The notes: generated by a model from the sequence alone, not told the origin. Counted from the stretch's first letter, positions 35,832-46,420 are shown. The stretch: DNA of 64,000 bases from Pomphorhynchus laevis (GCA_012934845.2 WNNJ02003159.1:1-64000), one strand, 5' to 3'. Made by a program: numbers and translations.

Positions 35832-35985
35832 ATGTAACGAATTTCTGAAACCGCATTTTTCTGAGATGTTTCAAAGCATTCTTTCTTTACATATAAATGA
35901 AAGAAATCAATCAAAAAATCACCAGCACCTAATCTATGATTTCCCCTCTCTACAGAATCAAATGAGAATGTCCATGTGACAAGTT
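35832..35985 (+). repeat. Left ~152-bp direct repeat flanking a LINE end
   Basis: Shares about 93 percent of bases with 36375-36528 (ACCGCATTTTTCTGAGATG, ACAGAATCAAATGARAATGT). Directly abuts the LINE fragment. Confidence 0.85.
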
Positions 35986-35989
35986 ACAA

Positions 35990-36372
35990 ATAATTAATTA
36001 AGGGAGCGCAAGCAGACCTGGATAGACTTAAACGTTATCCTAAAGAAAGCTAGGTGGGCCCTGAAACGGGCTCAGCATCTGTCGTTAAATAAGAAAACCC
36101 AGGTACGCCTTTGGGGCATCTGGGCTATCTCGGGATTAGTCTTCTTTTCGAGAGGACGTTCCCCAGAGCAAAGGCTAAGGTTTCTTAAGCTCCTCGTCTC
36201 TCGTTTACCCAGCATAGTCCGCGCTGATTAAATTCTTCGGGGGTGAAAGACCCCGGGTGGTTCAGTCGGAAAGCGGCGTGTTGGATCGGTTGGGGGCTCA
36301 GATACCCCTGGGTTTGATGCCATGAAGAAAGGGAAGACTGCGAGAAAGAAATGATCTGTGGAAAGAAATGAT
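35990..36372 (+). mobile_element. Family A LINE, 5'-truncated 3' end
   Basis: Starts at CAGACCTGGATAGACTTAAA and covers the end of ORF2 (RAQHLSLNKKTQ-like, RGRSPEQRLRFLKLL-like) and the beginning of the 3' UTR. Closely similar to 6422-6839. Flanked by 152-bp direct repeats. Confidence 0.82.
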
Positions 36373-36374
36373 CA

Positions 36375-36528
36375 GTGTAATGAATTTCTAAAACCGCATT
36401 TTTCTGAGATGTATTCAAAGCATTCTTTCTTTACATATAAATGAAAGAAATCAATCAAAAAATCATCAGCACCTATTCTACGATTTCCCTTCTCTACAGA
36501 ATCAAATGAAAATGTCCTTGTGACAAGG
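36375..36528 (+). repeat. Right ~152-bp direct repeat flanking a LINE end
   Basis: Second copy of 35832-35985, adjacent to the 3' end of the LINE fragment. About ten differences, including one small indel. Confidence 0.85.
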
Positions 36529-37377
36529 AGAAATTCAATTCAGGGTAAACCTGAATGATTTATAAGAATGCGTGATTGATGCTAAGTCGTAAAACAAAAG
36601 AATAAAGACGTGATTGACTCTGAATAATTTACTTGAAGAAATTAAGTTTGAAATGTGCATCATCTGGTTCCACAATCTTCAAAGCAGAATTAAGATTAGT
36701 TAGCAAACTATTGATCAACATATAGTTAACTAGCTAAATAACAGGATTAATATTAATCTTGCACAAAACCTACATTTGTAGGATCAAACCTACAAATGCA
36801 CCAAACCTACATTGCGAGATGCATTCTTTCTTTTATTTAGGACAAATATGATATACTATCATTGCATGACAGTAGCGGCATAAATAGCCAGTAACAGGAG
36901 AAACAATACAAATTAGTTAGGCTTAAATCTGGCATATATATTTCATTTATTCCGTCTGGGTCCAGTTTGCTTTTTTACAAATTTCTTTTTGGTTTCAATT
37001 TCGTGTTCAAGTGAAGAATTTCGTGTTCAAGTGTATTATTTGCAAGCAGTATCCTCTGCCTAAAAGAAATCTATTTGAGCTAATTTCCTATCAAGAGTTG
37101 ATCCTATCTTGACAAAGCCTAATAGCCTAATTGGTCGGCTTTAGACAATAGGGTAAGTTTTTTTCATGCTTATAGTTTCTATTTGCAGATATATTTTTGT
37201 GTGTATATTTATCTATTTTTTGGTGCATATCTATCTTTTTATTTTTTCCTTTATTTTCACTTATATAGCATTGTTTTGACGAAGGCAAAACAATCTTTCA
37301 AAAGAATATTAAAGGTACCGTCAAAGATAACATCTCTCGGGAAAGTATCTTTGAGCGGTACATTTTGAAAGATGGCT

Positions 37378-38407
37378 TTGCCAGAATAACATTCAAAATG
37401 TAAATATAAAAGAACCATTCCGGATAAAGCTACAACAAATAAAAGGGATCAAAGTCACTGACAGTTATCTGCGTGCTACGGGAATCCTTAGGGATGTCCC
37501 GTCGTTAGCAGAGGAAGAGTATGTCAAGGATTTAACAGATAAGTACGGAATAACTGTAATTCAAATATGTAAATCCTATAACCAAGCTTACAGCACTTTT
37601 CATGTGAAAGGAGCTGTAAGTGATTTACAAAAGCTGCGCGACTCTCGACCTGGAATTTTAGGTCATCTAATCAAATTGGTAATTTTCGCTTAGGATGACT
37701 TGAAATTCCGATATGCGAAGTGCTATCGTTGTCAGCGATGGGGCCACTTTTCAAACATGTGCTTGGAAAGTGGTCCTCACTGTGTGCACTGTGAAGACGA
37801 GCATGAATCACAAAATTGTGAAAAAAGGTCCGGAAGACCTAAGTGTGCTAAATGTGCACATTCACATAGGGCTTATTCTCACACATGCACCTATTTTAAA
37901 AAATATTAAAAGTGGATGGATGGTGAGAATAAAAAAGCGTGTGAAGGAGCACAAACCTTCTTTGAGCAGCAAAAAAACAGTCGGGTGATCAACATGTCTC
38001 CGAAATGAAAATTTTAATCGACTAAACGAACTGGAAAAAATGTGACGATAGTGACCGCGGAAAATAAAAATCTAAAAACAAAATTATTATCAAAAGAGAA
38101 TGAAATATAAAGTTCGAAAATAGATATAAGCAGAATATCAATAAGTTATTACAAAAACTATAATGAAAATAAAAACACAGTACAAAAAAACTCAAATCGT
38201 TTTGCAACTTTAAAAAACGCAGATCCAGAAAAGGATGACGAAAGCATGGATTTTGGCTCCTTAGTTTCCTCAGACTCGGTAGGATCTGCTATTTTTAAAG
38301 TCGTGCACAAACAGGCAAGGAAATATAACCATTCAAAAGGAGGAGGTACCAAGTTAGGGAAACAACGTCCTCCTGCAGATGGAGCCGTGAAAAACGCGGC
38401 GCATTGA
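37378..38407 (+). pseudogene. Family B ORF1 (CCHC protein)
   Basis: N-terminal part reads FRIKLQQIKGIKVTDSYLRA and LTDKYGITVIQICKSYNQA; after a stop near 37692 come three zinc knuckles at 37721-37890: CYRCQRWGHFSNMC, CVHCEDEHESQNC, CAKCAHSHRAYSHTC. The C-terminal part (38170-38407) reads NRFATLKNADPEKDDESMDF and ends GGTKLGKQRPPADGAV and TGA. RNA-binding role is inferred by family. Confidence 0.78.
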
Positions 38408-38454
38408 GTACAATTCGTTGGAGAACATCTCGTTGATAAATTAGAATATAGGAA

Positions 38455-38960
38455 CCGTTAGGAACCTAGTTCAATATTCAAATTTGGTTTATGGGGATGT
38501 TCTCTTTCTGCAGGAGGCGCGTTCTCTGCAGGGTTCAAACACTTTAAATAGAAGTTTCGAAAAATACAAAATTTTCACATATCAAGTTGACGGTAAGTTA
38601 GAGCTCACCCTGATCTCAATGACAAGCGAGCGTCTTAACGCTTGCTTAATTTCAGAGGGGTCCACTGACGTGGGCTCTTATCAACTTCTAAAATTCTTCG
38701 TTTCCCGCCGTCCGGTGTATGTAGCAAACTGGTACATAAAACCGGGTGGCTGGCGGGCTAAGAAGATAAGAAGGCCATCAAGAAGTTGCTGCTTAGAGTG
38801 TTTAATGCCGGTGCCCACTACATTGTTGGTGACCTAAATGACTCCGGAGGAGCTCGAGTGGGATCACTGATTGACCAAATCGGAGAGGCCATAATCCCAC
38901 TAGAGGGAAAGTTTCTCCAGCGTCATACAGGTTACCAATTCATTTTAGATATCGCAATTA
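38455..38960 (+). pseudogene. Family B APE endonuclease fragment
   Basis: LVYGDVLFLQEARSL holds the Glu of the LQE metal-binding motif; PVYVANWYIKPG corresponds to the VYRPG-like strand; AHYIVGDLND (about 38810) to the GDFN motif, in a shifted frame. The His/Asp end of the domain is not seen. Confidence 0.72.
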
Positions 38961-39047
38961 ATTAAAAAAATGTCAAGTTTAAAATAAAATGGTTAAAAAT
39001 ATATAATGGGACGGGTTTAATGACGAACATAAGCTTGTATACTGGGT

Positions 39048-39500
39048 TTGGAAGGAAGAAATTGTCCAAAAAACCAAATTTCAACAGACCAAGGCTTGTA
39101 TATACAAGCTTACAACCAAAAAGTTAAAATGTTTTTAACCAATATTAATGATAGTAATATTAATGAAATTTTAAATTATATAACGAATGAATGTGAGAAT
39201 GTGTGTGAGTACATGAAAATTTGTAATGAATTGAGCCTGAATTTTAAAATGAATAGTTTTAATGATTTTGGTTCAAATTTTATAAATAATCAATTGAATT
39301 TTTTAAGAAATAATAATTTTTTATACAATTTTTATGTTGAATTATATAATTCAGCAGATAAACATCTGCGGACAAAACGACCACCATTGCCAAAATACAA
39401 TCCTAAGACCTTGCACATCAAGAAACTCATATGGGGATTAAGAGCTGATCCTAATCCGTCCGATCGGACGAGGTTTCTAATGCTCCGACTCCAAGATTAA
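39048..39500 (+). pseudogene. Family B ORF2 linker
   Basis: Open 150 codons. The first 105 are dominated by Asn, Leu, Phe and AT-rich codons (NINDSNINEILNYI), unlike the flanks; the last 40 return to ordinary composition (LRTKRPPLPKYNPK). In other LINEs this position holds the segment between endonuclease and RT. Confidence 0.6.
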
Positions 39501-39899
39501 ATCGATGAAGAGTCGTTTAAGCGGGATGCAAGAAAGCTGCTGCTCTACAAAACTTTTTCAAAAGAATGGTGATCATCCATAAGCAAGACCATTTTTCGGT
39601 CTTGGAGAGCAGCAGCTTTCAAGTGAATTGCTTCAAAGAGCATTAAGATTGTATTAAAGGAAATAAAAAAAGAAACATCTCTCAAATGCAATGATATGCT
39701 CCGAGGATGTGCAGCTTCATAATAGGTTGAAGCTTACTCTCCATCATATTGACCCATTAGAAGAGGATGTCATATTTGAAGATCTCTTGGATGCGTGGCC
39801 GATCATGCCTAAGACGTCATCTAATGGCATCTTGGCGTGCGCGGCTGCTACCAGGCTGATTGACGAGTAACTCAGAGGGCAAATCGCGGCTAAACTGAT

Positions 39900-40764
39900 A
39901 GCTCCACCGCTAGCAGCCTGGCCAGATATTGTACCCTGGAAAGTGATATTTCTTCCAAAGTGTCAATGGGTGTTAACGGCTACGGACACGAGACCAATCA
40001 CCATATTCAATAATATGGTGATGGTATATGAGAGAGCTCTGGCAAGATACCTGGCTCGCCACTACGGGTCGCGTGGATTATTGGGTGACCACATTCACGG
40101 GTTTAGTAGTGGTAGGGAACTGTAAAAGCAGTCAGAGCATTGCAGGGTTTTCTCACCTAGAATGCACGGCCGGTACTGCTGTATTCTTTTGACGTGTCAG
40201 CAGCCTTTGACAACATCACACTTGACTCAGTAATGGAAACGTTGAGAAGAGATGTTGTTCCACTGAACATTCTGCGTCGAGTGTGGGAAATTTTGGAGCG
40301 CAGAAGCTTCTATCTAGAAGACGACAAGGGTTCCTTTTATAATCTATCTAAGGGTCTTGCTCAAGGGTCCCCTTTATCGCCAATCCTTTATATGATTACG
40401 ACAAGGGGAGTCTTGGATAGACTTTTGGATAGAAACACCAATGGTACTATCTATGCAGACGATATATTGCTGGTGTTAAAAAGAGATTCCTTGTCTGACA
40501 GGAGATTCGAAGACAGAGTGAAATCTGTGGTGAATAAGATTGCGTATATGCATATTGAGTATATGCATAGTAGGGATCAACGCGTTTGTGTTAAGTGGCC
40601 TATATTTCTACTCAAATAATCGTCCACCAGAACAACGTTATAGATTTTTAAAAAGGCTTCAAGAATTAATTAAAAAAGAATTTAATAATGATGAATATTT
40701 GAAGAATAAATTAATTAAAAAATATGTAAAATTTTATAATGTAAAAATAAAAACGTTTGAATAA
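39900..40764 (+). pseudogene. Family B reverse transcriptase
   Basis: Motifs in order: WKVIFLPK and TRPITIFN (39938-40000), FDVSAAFDNI (motif A, about 40190), LAQGSPLSPILYM (motif B), IYADDILLVLK (motif C, about 40452). All catalytic Asp residues are present but the frame is broken near 40125 and the C-terminal thumb is missing. 40540-40764 reads FYSNNRPPEQRYRFLKRL and a Lys/Asn-rich end, the ORF2 terminus. Confidence 0.8.
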
Positions 40765-41214
40765 TTTTATTTTTTTAATTACTTTGTTTTTGTGTTTAAT
40801 TTAAAATCTTATGTAAATTATTTGTTGTATAAAAAAACGAAATAGAATTTTGTTGTTTAAATGTGGTTTTATTTATTTATTTTTATCATTGTTTTTACCA
40901 TTACAAATCCGGAAAGAAAAATAATTACGATAGTCAAAAGACAAATGCTTCCCGTAGACGGGTTTGCAGAAGAGCGCATATGGGCGTGAACATTTACTTT
41001 TCATAAATTCAACGTTCATTGTTAATCAATATTTTTTTACTTTAATAAATTCTTACATTTTTATCTGAGTCCTTTAAAATAGAACACGGTAAATTAAGAT
41101 TATATTAAGATTTCCAGAAAACTATAAAAATATTTCTAGAATATTTGGATTTTTAAAAATCGTAATATAATCTTATAAAAAGTTGCAAACCTACATTTGC
41201 AACCTATTATATAT

Positions 41215-41770
41215 AATGGTGGTACACGGATGTGCTGAGTAAACAGCAATCTTGGATTTCTTACGAAAAGCGGCATTTAACGAGAATGATGTTGGTTGAT
41301 CGACTGGACTTTGTATCACAACTTCAAGGATTTTTTACTTTAATAAATTCTTACATTTTTTGAGAACTAACAAGATTACAATTCACTGACAATGGCTTAA
41401 CAATGCGCAATATATTATAGTAGTGCACGGATGTGCTGAGTAAACAACAAGTGGTACCTCCATACTAGTACAGCCATACCGTGGTGCCTCCATAGAACGG
41501 TCCTGGATTTCTTACGAAGTGCGGCATTTATCGAGAATGGTTTTGCTTGATCGACTGGACTTTGATTCACAACTTTCAGTCACCATGTCACTTCTAGACG
41601 ACTACTTCAGCATCGAAATGATGGAGTACCCGGCAACACTCATCATAAGAATAAAGTAATTACTGATCGTTTCGGTTGCCCGTGTGACATTACGAATGAA
41701 GGCGTTTCCGGCAATTGTTTATTGACCGAGGCTTACGCTCTTCATCAGATCGAATTGCTGTGCGGAACAT
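41215..41770 (+). repeat. Family C repeat, two copies
   Basis: Copies at 41215-41345 and 41395-41770, each with CACGGATGTGCTGAGTAAAC, GGATTTCTTACGAA, GCGGCATTTA and TCGACTGGACTTTG. The second continues through GACTACTTCAGCATCGAAAT and TCGTTTCGGTTGCCCGTGTG. The 3' boundary touches the start of a family A LINE. Confidence 0.75.
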
Positions 41771-42013
41771 CCTTAAACACTAGGCAGAGGTTGTTGCTGA
41801 ATTGCCGAAAACATATTTTCTGAAAAAAGAGCCTGAAAATACTGCAACTTAACGATGATGGAGAGTTCAAAAGATTCTAAAAAACGATTTTTCCTGACAA
41901 TGAAGCAAATCAAGTAAAATTTTTTACTTGAAAATATTCTGGAGGTGGAACTTCCCTCACTACCAAAGCTTGTCAATCTAGCAATTATGAAAATAATAAC
42001 TCCCCTTGAAAAT

Positions 42014-42143
42014 AATAACCTGTTTAATATCTTCTTCAAAGAACTTGCAAACCAATACAAAAATAGGAATTTTATTAAACACAATAAAATATTACGAGGT
42101 CGAAATCAAAAGTTCCTTCACGAAGCCTGATTTGTCTAATTAA
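42014..42143 (+). repeat. Left ~125-bp duplication flanking the RLE element
   Basis: Piece of family A ORF1 beginning AATAACCTGTTTAATATCTT and containing ATTACGAGGTCGAAATCAAA and TTCCTTCACGAAGCCTGATT. The LINE reads on continuously from its left side. Diverged from 45531-45655 by about 10-15 percent including indels. Confidence 0.85.
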
Positions 42144-45100
42144 TAAAGGAATAACCTTTTTTTAAGTCTTGAAAATTTTTAAATAGTAAAGTCAATAATA
42201 GTAAAGTTTAAAACAAATAAATAATTCAGGTCAACAAGATATAATATAAATTATTTAGTGTGAGCTCTTCACAAACTCTTCAGTTCCGCCACGAGCGGCT
42301 TGTGTCCAAGCTCGCCACATCCTCCCCGCCGGCGTCTACCTGGCTTGTCTCCTTTGCCGTATTTGCAGATGATTCGGTTGGCGCGTCCAATGCTTGCAAC
42401 GGAACCCCACATGATTCGCTTTCGACTGATGATAGTCGAGTTAATATACTAGCGATGTCATTGTATGGTTCAGTATTGAACATACGACGCTTCGGTGTTT
42501 CCATTATCGTCTGTGGGGCATCAGATAGTGGGTGGTTGCGTCCATTCAACGACGCTAGGATTGCCCGAGCATTTCCGCGCATGAGGGCCAACGATGCTCT
42601 TTGGAATAGGTGATCTACCGTTTTATGATATTCGATCCCAGTTGTGGTGGATATCTGTCTTGCTATCGATCGCATGAGACGTTCGCCTTGGTCGTTCCAG
42701 CCCCCATACGTATCTACTACTGCCGGTATAAATTGATAACCAGCGGACTCCATACGTGCTCTATACTTCCTCTCCTTGACATTGACTACATACATTGTCG
42801 CTGCATAGCCTGGCGTTATCGATGCGTTTGCTATGTACGCTGATTGTTGTGGATGTGTTACAGCGAAATCAACTGCACGAGGAGGGTCCCCATGAATCAA
42901 AACGTCTGCAGGTCGTTCACGAAGGTCTGGTATAAGGTTCCTTACCTCCAAAGCGACATGCATTCCTGCAGATTGAGCGGCATGAAAGACCACATCGCGA
43001 ATTCCGTTGTGTCGCAGTCCCGGGTAACCCCCATATTGGCAGGTCAGCGCATGTAGGCCGACTGAATCAGCGGGGAGAAAGCATCGCCCACACCGATCTC
43101 CAGGTGAAAATAGAGGCGCACCAAGCCAAAATCGAGTTAAGGCGCAAAACTGCGAAGGGGGAATGTCCATTCCGAGCGCTTTATTTGGGACCACTCGTAA
43201 CCAGGAACTGGCGTGAGGGCGTGACACAGCCAGCAATCGAGCTCTGTTGAAGTGGTGAACGTCCGTAAGCATTTGCTCGTGAACTTTATTATCGAGGAGC
43301 ATTGATAGCTTGTGTTGACTGTCAGATTGCATTATTGGTGGTGATTCATGTAGTGAAGATAATCTCTCGATAAAGTCAGATAGTCCTGGGAAAGTATTGA
43401 CAGAAAGTCCCCATTCGGCACATACCCTTTGTACACTGGCAATGTACGCACAAGGTGCATGCTTCACAGTTTCGCGGATCCCGAAGCCACCCAACCTTAA
43501 AGGAAGCGTAATTTGGGTTCGCATCTGAGGGTTTAGCTGGACAGACGTCATCTCGCTAAAAGCGGAAATGGTCGAATCATCAAAACTTTTGTAAAACGTG
43601 TCGCCATAGTCAGAATCAATCGTTCTCATCAGGTGGTTTATTTTCGGGGCACTGGCGCAATGTCGCAGTAGTAAGTAAGCGACCTGTGTATCAGGAATGG
43701 TGGTTATCAAATCGATTTGACTTCTTAATTTTGGCAAATTTACTCTCATCAGCTGATCATTAACGAAATCTTGGCACCCTATAGGTGTGCCGAGCAAGCA
43801 AAAATTTTTACTTTCATTAAGTATTGGTTGAGATGCACATGCCTCTGAGAAAGTTTGCAAGGCTACGGCAGAGCCTATAATCTCGGTCTTTTGCCAGTTA
43901 AGGTCCAAACGGAGTAGAGCAAACTCTCTTTCTAGGTAAGCCAGCGCATCAGCTACTGCTGTGGGATGCCCTCCGATTATGCCGTCATCCAAATACCAGC
44001 GGTTTAAATGTATTCCATGTAAGCAACCAACCGAAGTGATGCAATCATGAATTGCCAATGAAAATAGAGACGGTCCTAAGGGATCTCCTTGTTGTACGCC
44101 TTGGCATGATCGAAGGGGCTTTAAATTTCCGAATCGAAGCAATGATGGCTCGGAGTAGCAGTATCTCAACCACGACATTAATTGCGGGACAGATCGTTGA
44201 ATTACACTGAATATGGCATGTCGGCTGATAGAATTGAAAGCATTCCTGAGATCGACCTTAGCCCACACCCAGTCATCCTTATCGCGTCGTCGAGTGTGTT
44301 CATCTCTCACAATGTGTATTATGCTATCAACCCCGTTTTTAGTTGCTACACCGAGCTGAGTTGGTTGCAACACTGACAAAAAGACTGTGCTGAGTTTACG
44401 ACATGCACATTTTGAGCAGAGTCGTCTAAGCGTTTCCCCGGCCGCGATAGGACGCACTCCATCGGGTTCTTTCACAAGTGCAATCAGATTCGCACCACAT
44501 AAGTATCTGGCCACAGATTCATGTCCTCCCCCACCCAAAAGGGTGTTCACAAGGGACGTAATTCGCTGCAAAAACGATCCAGACAAATCTGATGTTAGTA
44601 AATCTTGTAAATGCTCTGGGCGAAGTCCTAGGCAGCCGGACGCTGACGTCGAGGGAAATGAGAAAATGGCTGCCCTCACGAGACTGCAATCCACAATCAA
44701 AGAATTGACTTGAAAGCCTGCATCAAGGCAAGTATCCGATTGTAAACGATAAATCCCGTTTTGTGGGTGTAGATTAAGCAGTTTTTCACGAACTGTCTCA
44801 TTAACCGGGGCCAATCCATTATAACATAGTCTTTTCATCGCTTTTCCGTAGTTGCCACGTCGAGCAAGAGCCACAGCTGAGTTAGTAGGGACATTTGCGG
44901 CGCGCGAAGCTTCGTAAGGTTTGGCGAGACTGGCAATAAGTTGCTCCAAAGGTGTGGAGGTGTACCGGCACAAGCTTTCTTTCATGTGACTTGCATTATT
45001 GCGCTGTGCACGCTGTGATGAGGACCTCTCGATATGAGTTGCAAAACATATCTTTGGGAACAATAGTAGACGTACCCATGACTCCTCTGTATTCAAAGAA

Positions 45101-45530
45101 AGTGCGTCCTTTATTCTATCTGACATTATTTGTGCTGCCATTCCGCGTATTCGTGTAGGCAAACGAACTACAGTGCCTGATTGTCTTCTCCATCCCTGAT
45201 GTAGACAATCGGTAGCAAGAGTATCCGGTGTTGAAGCTCCAATTGTATGCTCATGCTCAATGCACTGTTCATTTTGAGCCAAATATGCGCGGCAAACCCA
45301 CTTGGGAATTATTGCAGCTTGCTTTTTGGTCAGGCCAACACAAGATAAGTGGTGCCACGTAGAACATGTATCACATTCTATCAGGACCTTACGCCGATTT
45401 ATCTTCATGCATATTGGGCATCTGCTCGTATCCGCTACGTTCGCATTTTCTTGCAAATGGCTACAGCCATTCGCCTTGAGTGTGCTGCAGTCGTGCGATA
45501 ATTCCATAGCTGACGCGGATGTTTCCAAGT
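42144..45530 (-). mobile_element. RLE-type non-LTR retroelement, apparently complete
   Basis: Boundaries are set by the flanking duplication: 5' end at 45530 with almost no 5' UTR before the ORF, 3' end near 42144 after a 3' UTR of about 130 bp (AATAATTCAGGTCAACAAGA; AT-rich end). Inserted antisense in the ORF1 of a family A LINE. The missing 5' UTR suggests either slight 5' truncation or transcription from a host promoter. Confidence 0.82.
42280..45528 (-). CDS. Intact PHD-finger, RT and restriction-like endonuclease protein of a non-LTR retroelement
   Basis: A single open frame of about 1080 codons. The listed start is TTG; the first ATG is codon 8 (45505-45507), which I prefer. Domains: PHD-type zinc finger, residues 37-79 (C37, C40, C52, C55, H60, C63, C79; the last expected Cys is Tyr82); a reverse transcriptase with motif A VDLRNAFNS (~426), motif B QGVQQGDPLGP (~479), motif C WYLDDG (~514) and motif D LNWQKTE; a C-terminal zinc finger CGRC...H...C (~812-826), RHN (~838), and a PD-(D/E)xK-like nuclease with RPADV (~873) and DFAVTHP (~889). 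An RT with a C-terminal restriction-like endonuclease is the R2/CRE/NeSL-type layout, in which the enzyme nicks the target and primes cDNA there. YLDD in place of YADD is unusual. No inactivating change was seen, and base composition is far less AT-rich than the surroundings. Clade not assigned. Confidence 0.9.
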   Translation of the reverse strand: METSASAMELSHDCSTLKANGCSHLQENANVADTSRCPICMKINRRKVLIECDTCSTWHHLSCVGLTKKQAAIIPKWVCRAYLAQNEQCIEHEHTIGASTPDTLATDCLHQGWRRQSGTVVRLPTRIRGMAAQIMSDRIKDALSLNTEESWVRLLLFPKICFATHIERSSSQRAQRNNASHMKESLCRYTSTPLEQLIASLAKPYEASRAANVPTNSAVALARRGNYGKAMKRLCYNGLAPVNETVREKLLNLHPQNGIYRLQSDTCLDAGFQVNSLIVDCSLVRAAIFSFPSTSASGCLGLRPEHLQDLLTSDLSGSFLQRITSLVNTLLGGGGHESVARYLCGANLIALVKEPDGVRPIAAGETLRRLCSKCACRKLSTVFLSVLQPTQLGVATKNGVDSIIHIVRDEHTRRRDKDDWVWAKVDLRNAFNSISRHAIFSVIQRSVPQLMSWLRYCYSEPSLLRFGNLKPLRSCQGVQQGDPLGPSLFSLAIHDCITSVGCLHGIHLNRWYLDDGIIGGHPTAVADALAYLEREFALLRLDLNWQKTEIIGSAVALQTFSEACASQPILNESKNFCLLGTPIGCQDFVNDQLMRVNLPKLRSQIDLITTIPDTQVAYLLLRHCASAPKINHLMRTIDSDYGDTFYKSFDDSTISAFSEMTSVQLNPQMRTQITLPLRLGGFGIRETVKHAPCAYIASVQRVCAEWGLSVNTFPGLSDFIERLSSLHESPPIMQSDSQHKLSMLLDNKVHEQMLTDVHHFNRARLLAVSRPHASSWLRVVPNKALGMDIPPSQFCALTRFWLGAPLFSPGDRCGRCFLPADSVGLHALTCQYGGYPGLRHNGIRDVVFHAAQSAGMHVALEVRNLIPDLRERPADVLIHGDPPRAVDFAVTHPQQSAYIANASITPGYAATMYVVNVKERKYRARMESAGYQFIPAVVDTYGGWNDQGERLMRSIARQISTTTGIEYHKTVDHLFQRASLALMRGNARAILASLNGRNHPLSDAPQTIMETPKRRMFNTEPYNDIASILTRLSSVESESCGVPLQALDAPTESSANTAKETSQVDAGGEDVASLDTSRSWRN

Positions 45531-45655
45531 AATAACCTGTTTAATATCTTGATAGAATTTGCAAACCGATACAAAAAAGAATATTATTTAATAAAATATT
45601 ACGAGGTCGGAATCAAAAGTTCCTTCACGAAGCCTGATTTGGCTAATTAATATAT
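45531..45655 (+). repeat. Right ~125-bp duplication flanking the RLE element
   Basis: Second copy of the ORF1 piece; the LINE continues from its right side. It begins exactly three bases from the start of the RLE ORF. Confidence 0.85.
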
Positions 45656-45659
45656 AGAA

Positions 45660-46420
45660 TATTTAAAAGGTAAACACCTGGATTTAGCTTCAATCATATC
45701 TAGACCTATTCTCGCATCATTGAAAATTAATAAAATACCGGCCTTCATCTTGGATGAAGATATAGCCAATCTGGAAAATAAATACAAAATATCCAACTTA
45801 TGCTTCATTAAAAGTAAAACAAGGCTTCCCCATCCCGGTGGAGTTTTACAATGCCCCGGTAGATGTAGCTCAGAGTCTAACGATTTCACCCTGTAACACC
45901 TTTATGGGGTACAACATCAAATTCTCTATTATAAAGACTGACGCATTAACGTACCCCACTGCAACAATTGCCACCAGTGGAGACATTGGTATGGAGATGA
46001 TCCTTGCCCCATAAATGGGGGCTGTGCGACATATTTACTGCCCATCCGAATAGATGTCAGAGTAAACTTTGCTGCTCTAACTGAGGGGTAATCACCCCGC
46101 ATAGTCGAAGAAATGATCATTCTTCAAGAACTACCAAAAGCGTCATAGGTACGCAAAGCCTAAACCTTATAGTTTTGCGTCAACTGTCTGGACTGCTAAA
46201 AAAGAAGACAGAATATATGATTTTGAAATATTAAATTTCTTGGAATGGAAACATCAAGAATCTACGGTTCGTTTGGAGAACATGGTTAATAATATTGTCA
46301 GTCAATTGACGGAGTCCTTCAGATCTCCTCCAGTCGGGAAGCCGAACATTAAAAGGACTCCACCCAAGTCAAAGATACATTACGGTCCAATCAGTCCATT
46401 GCACTTTAGAAATTAGTATG
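45660..46420 (+). pseudogene. Family A ORF1 remnant after the nested element
   Basis: Homologous to the 55844 ORF1 but in several frames: ISRPILASLKINKIPAFIL-like text, CCHC knuckle remnants near 45955-46110, and a C-terminus with VSQLTESFRSPP-like sequence near 46300-46340. Confidence 0.65.

Larger units (their letters stand above)
37378..40790 (+). mobile_element. Family B LINE (APE type), degenerate
   Basis: ORF1 (about 37378-38407), ORF2 endonuclease (about 38455-38960), an AT-rich linker (39048-39500), RT (about 39900-40620) and a C-terminal end (to 40764). Frames are broken in several places and the part of ORF2 between RT and the end is largely gone (about 40560-40600). Distinct from family A in ORF1 and RT sequence. 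Confidence 0.82.

Noticed and set aside
35832-36528. The 152-bp direct repeats as LTRs
   Set aside because: The enclosed sequence is the 3' end of a LINE with no LTR-element features, and the repeats lack the usual TG...CA ends.
37183-37368. 61-codon hydrophobic ORF before family B ORF1
   Set aside because: T/A-rich chance reading frame; no signal for a real protein, though it may overlap the LINE 5' UTR.
42144-45530. Classification as a canonical R2 element in rDNA
   Set aside because: It is inserted in a LINE ORF1, not in 28S rRNA sequence, and has a PHD-type rather than the usual R2 N-terminal fingers.
42260-45532. Plus-strand ORFs of 60-117 codons opposite the RLE protein
   Set aside because: They are antisense shadows of the 1080-codon minus-strand frame and carry no domain.
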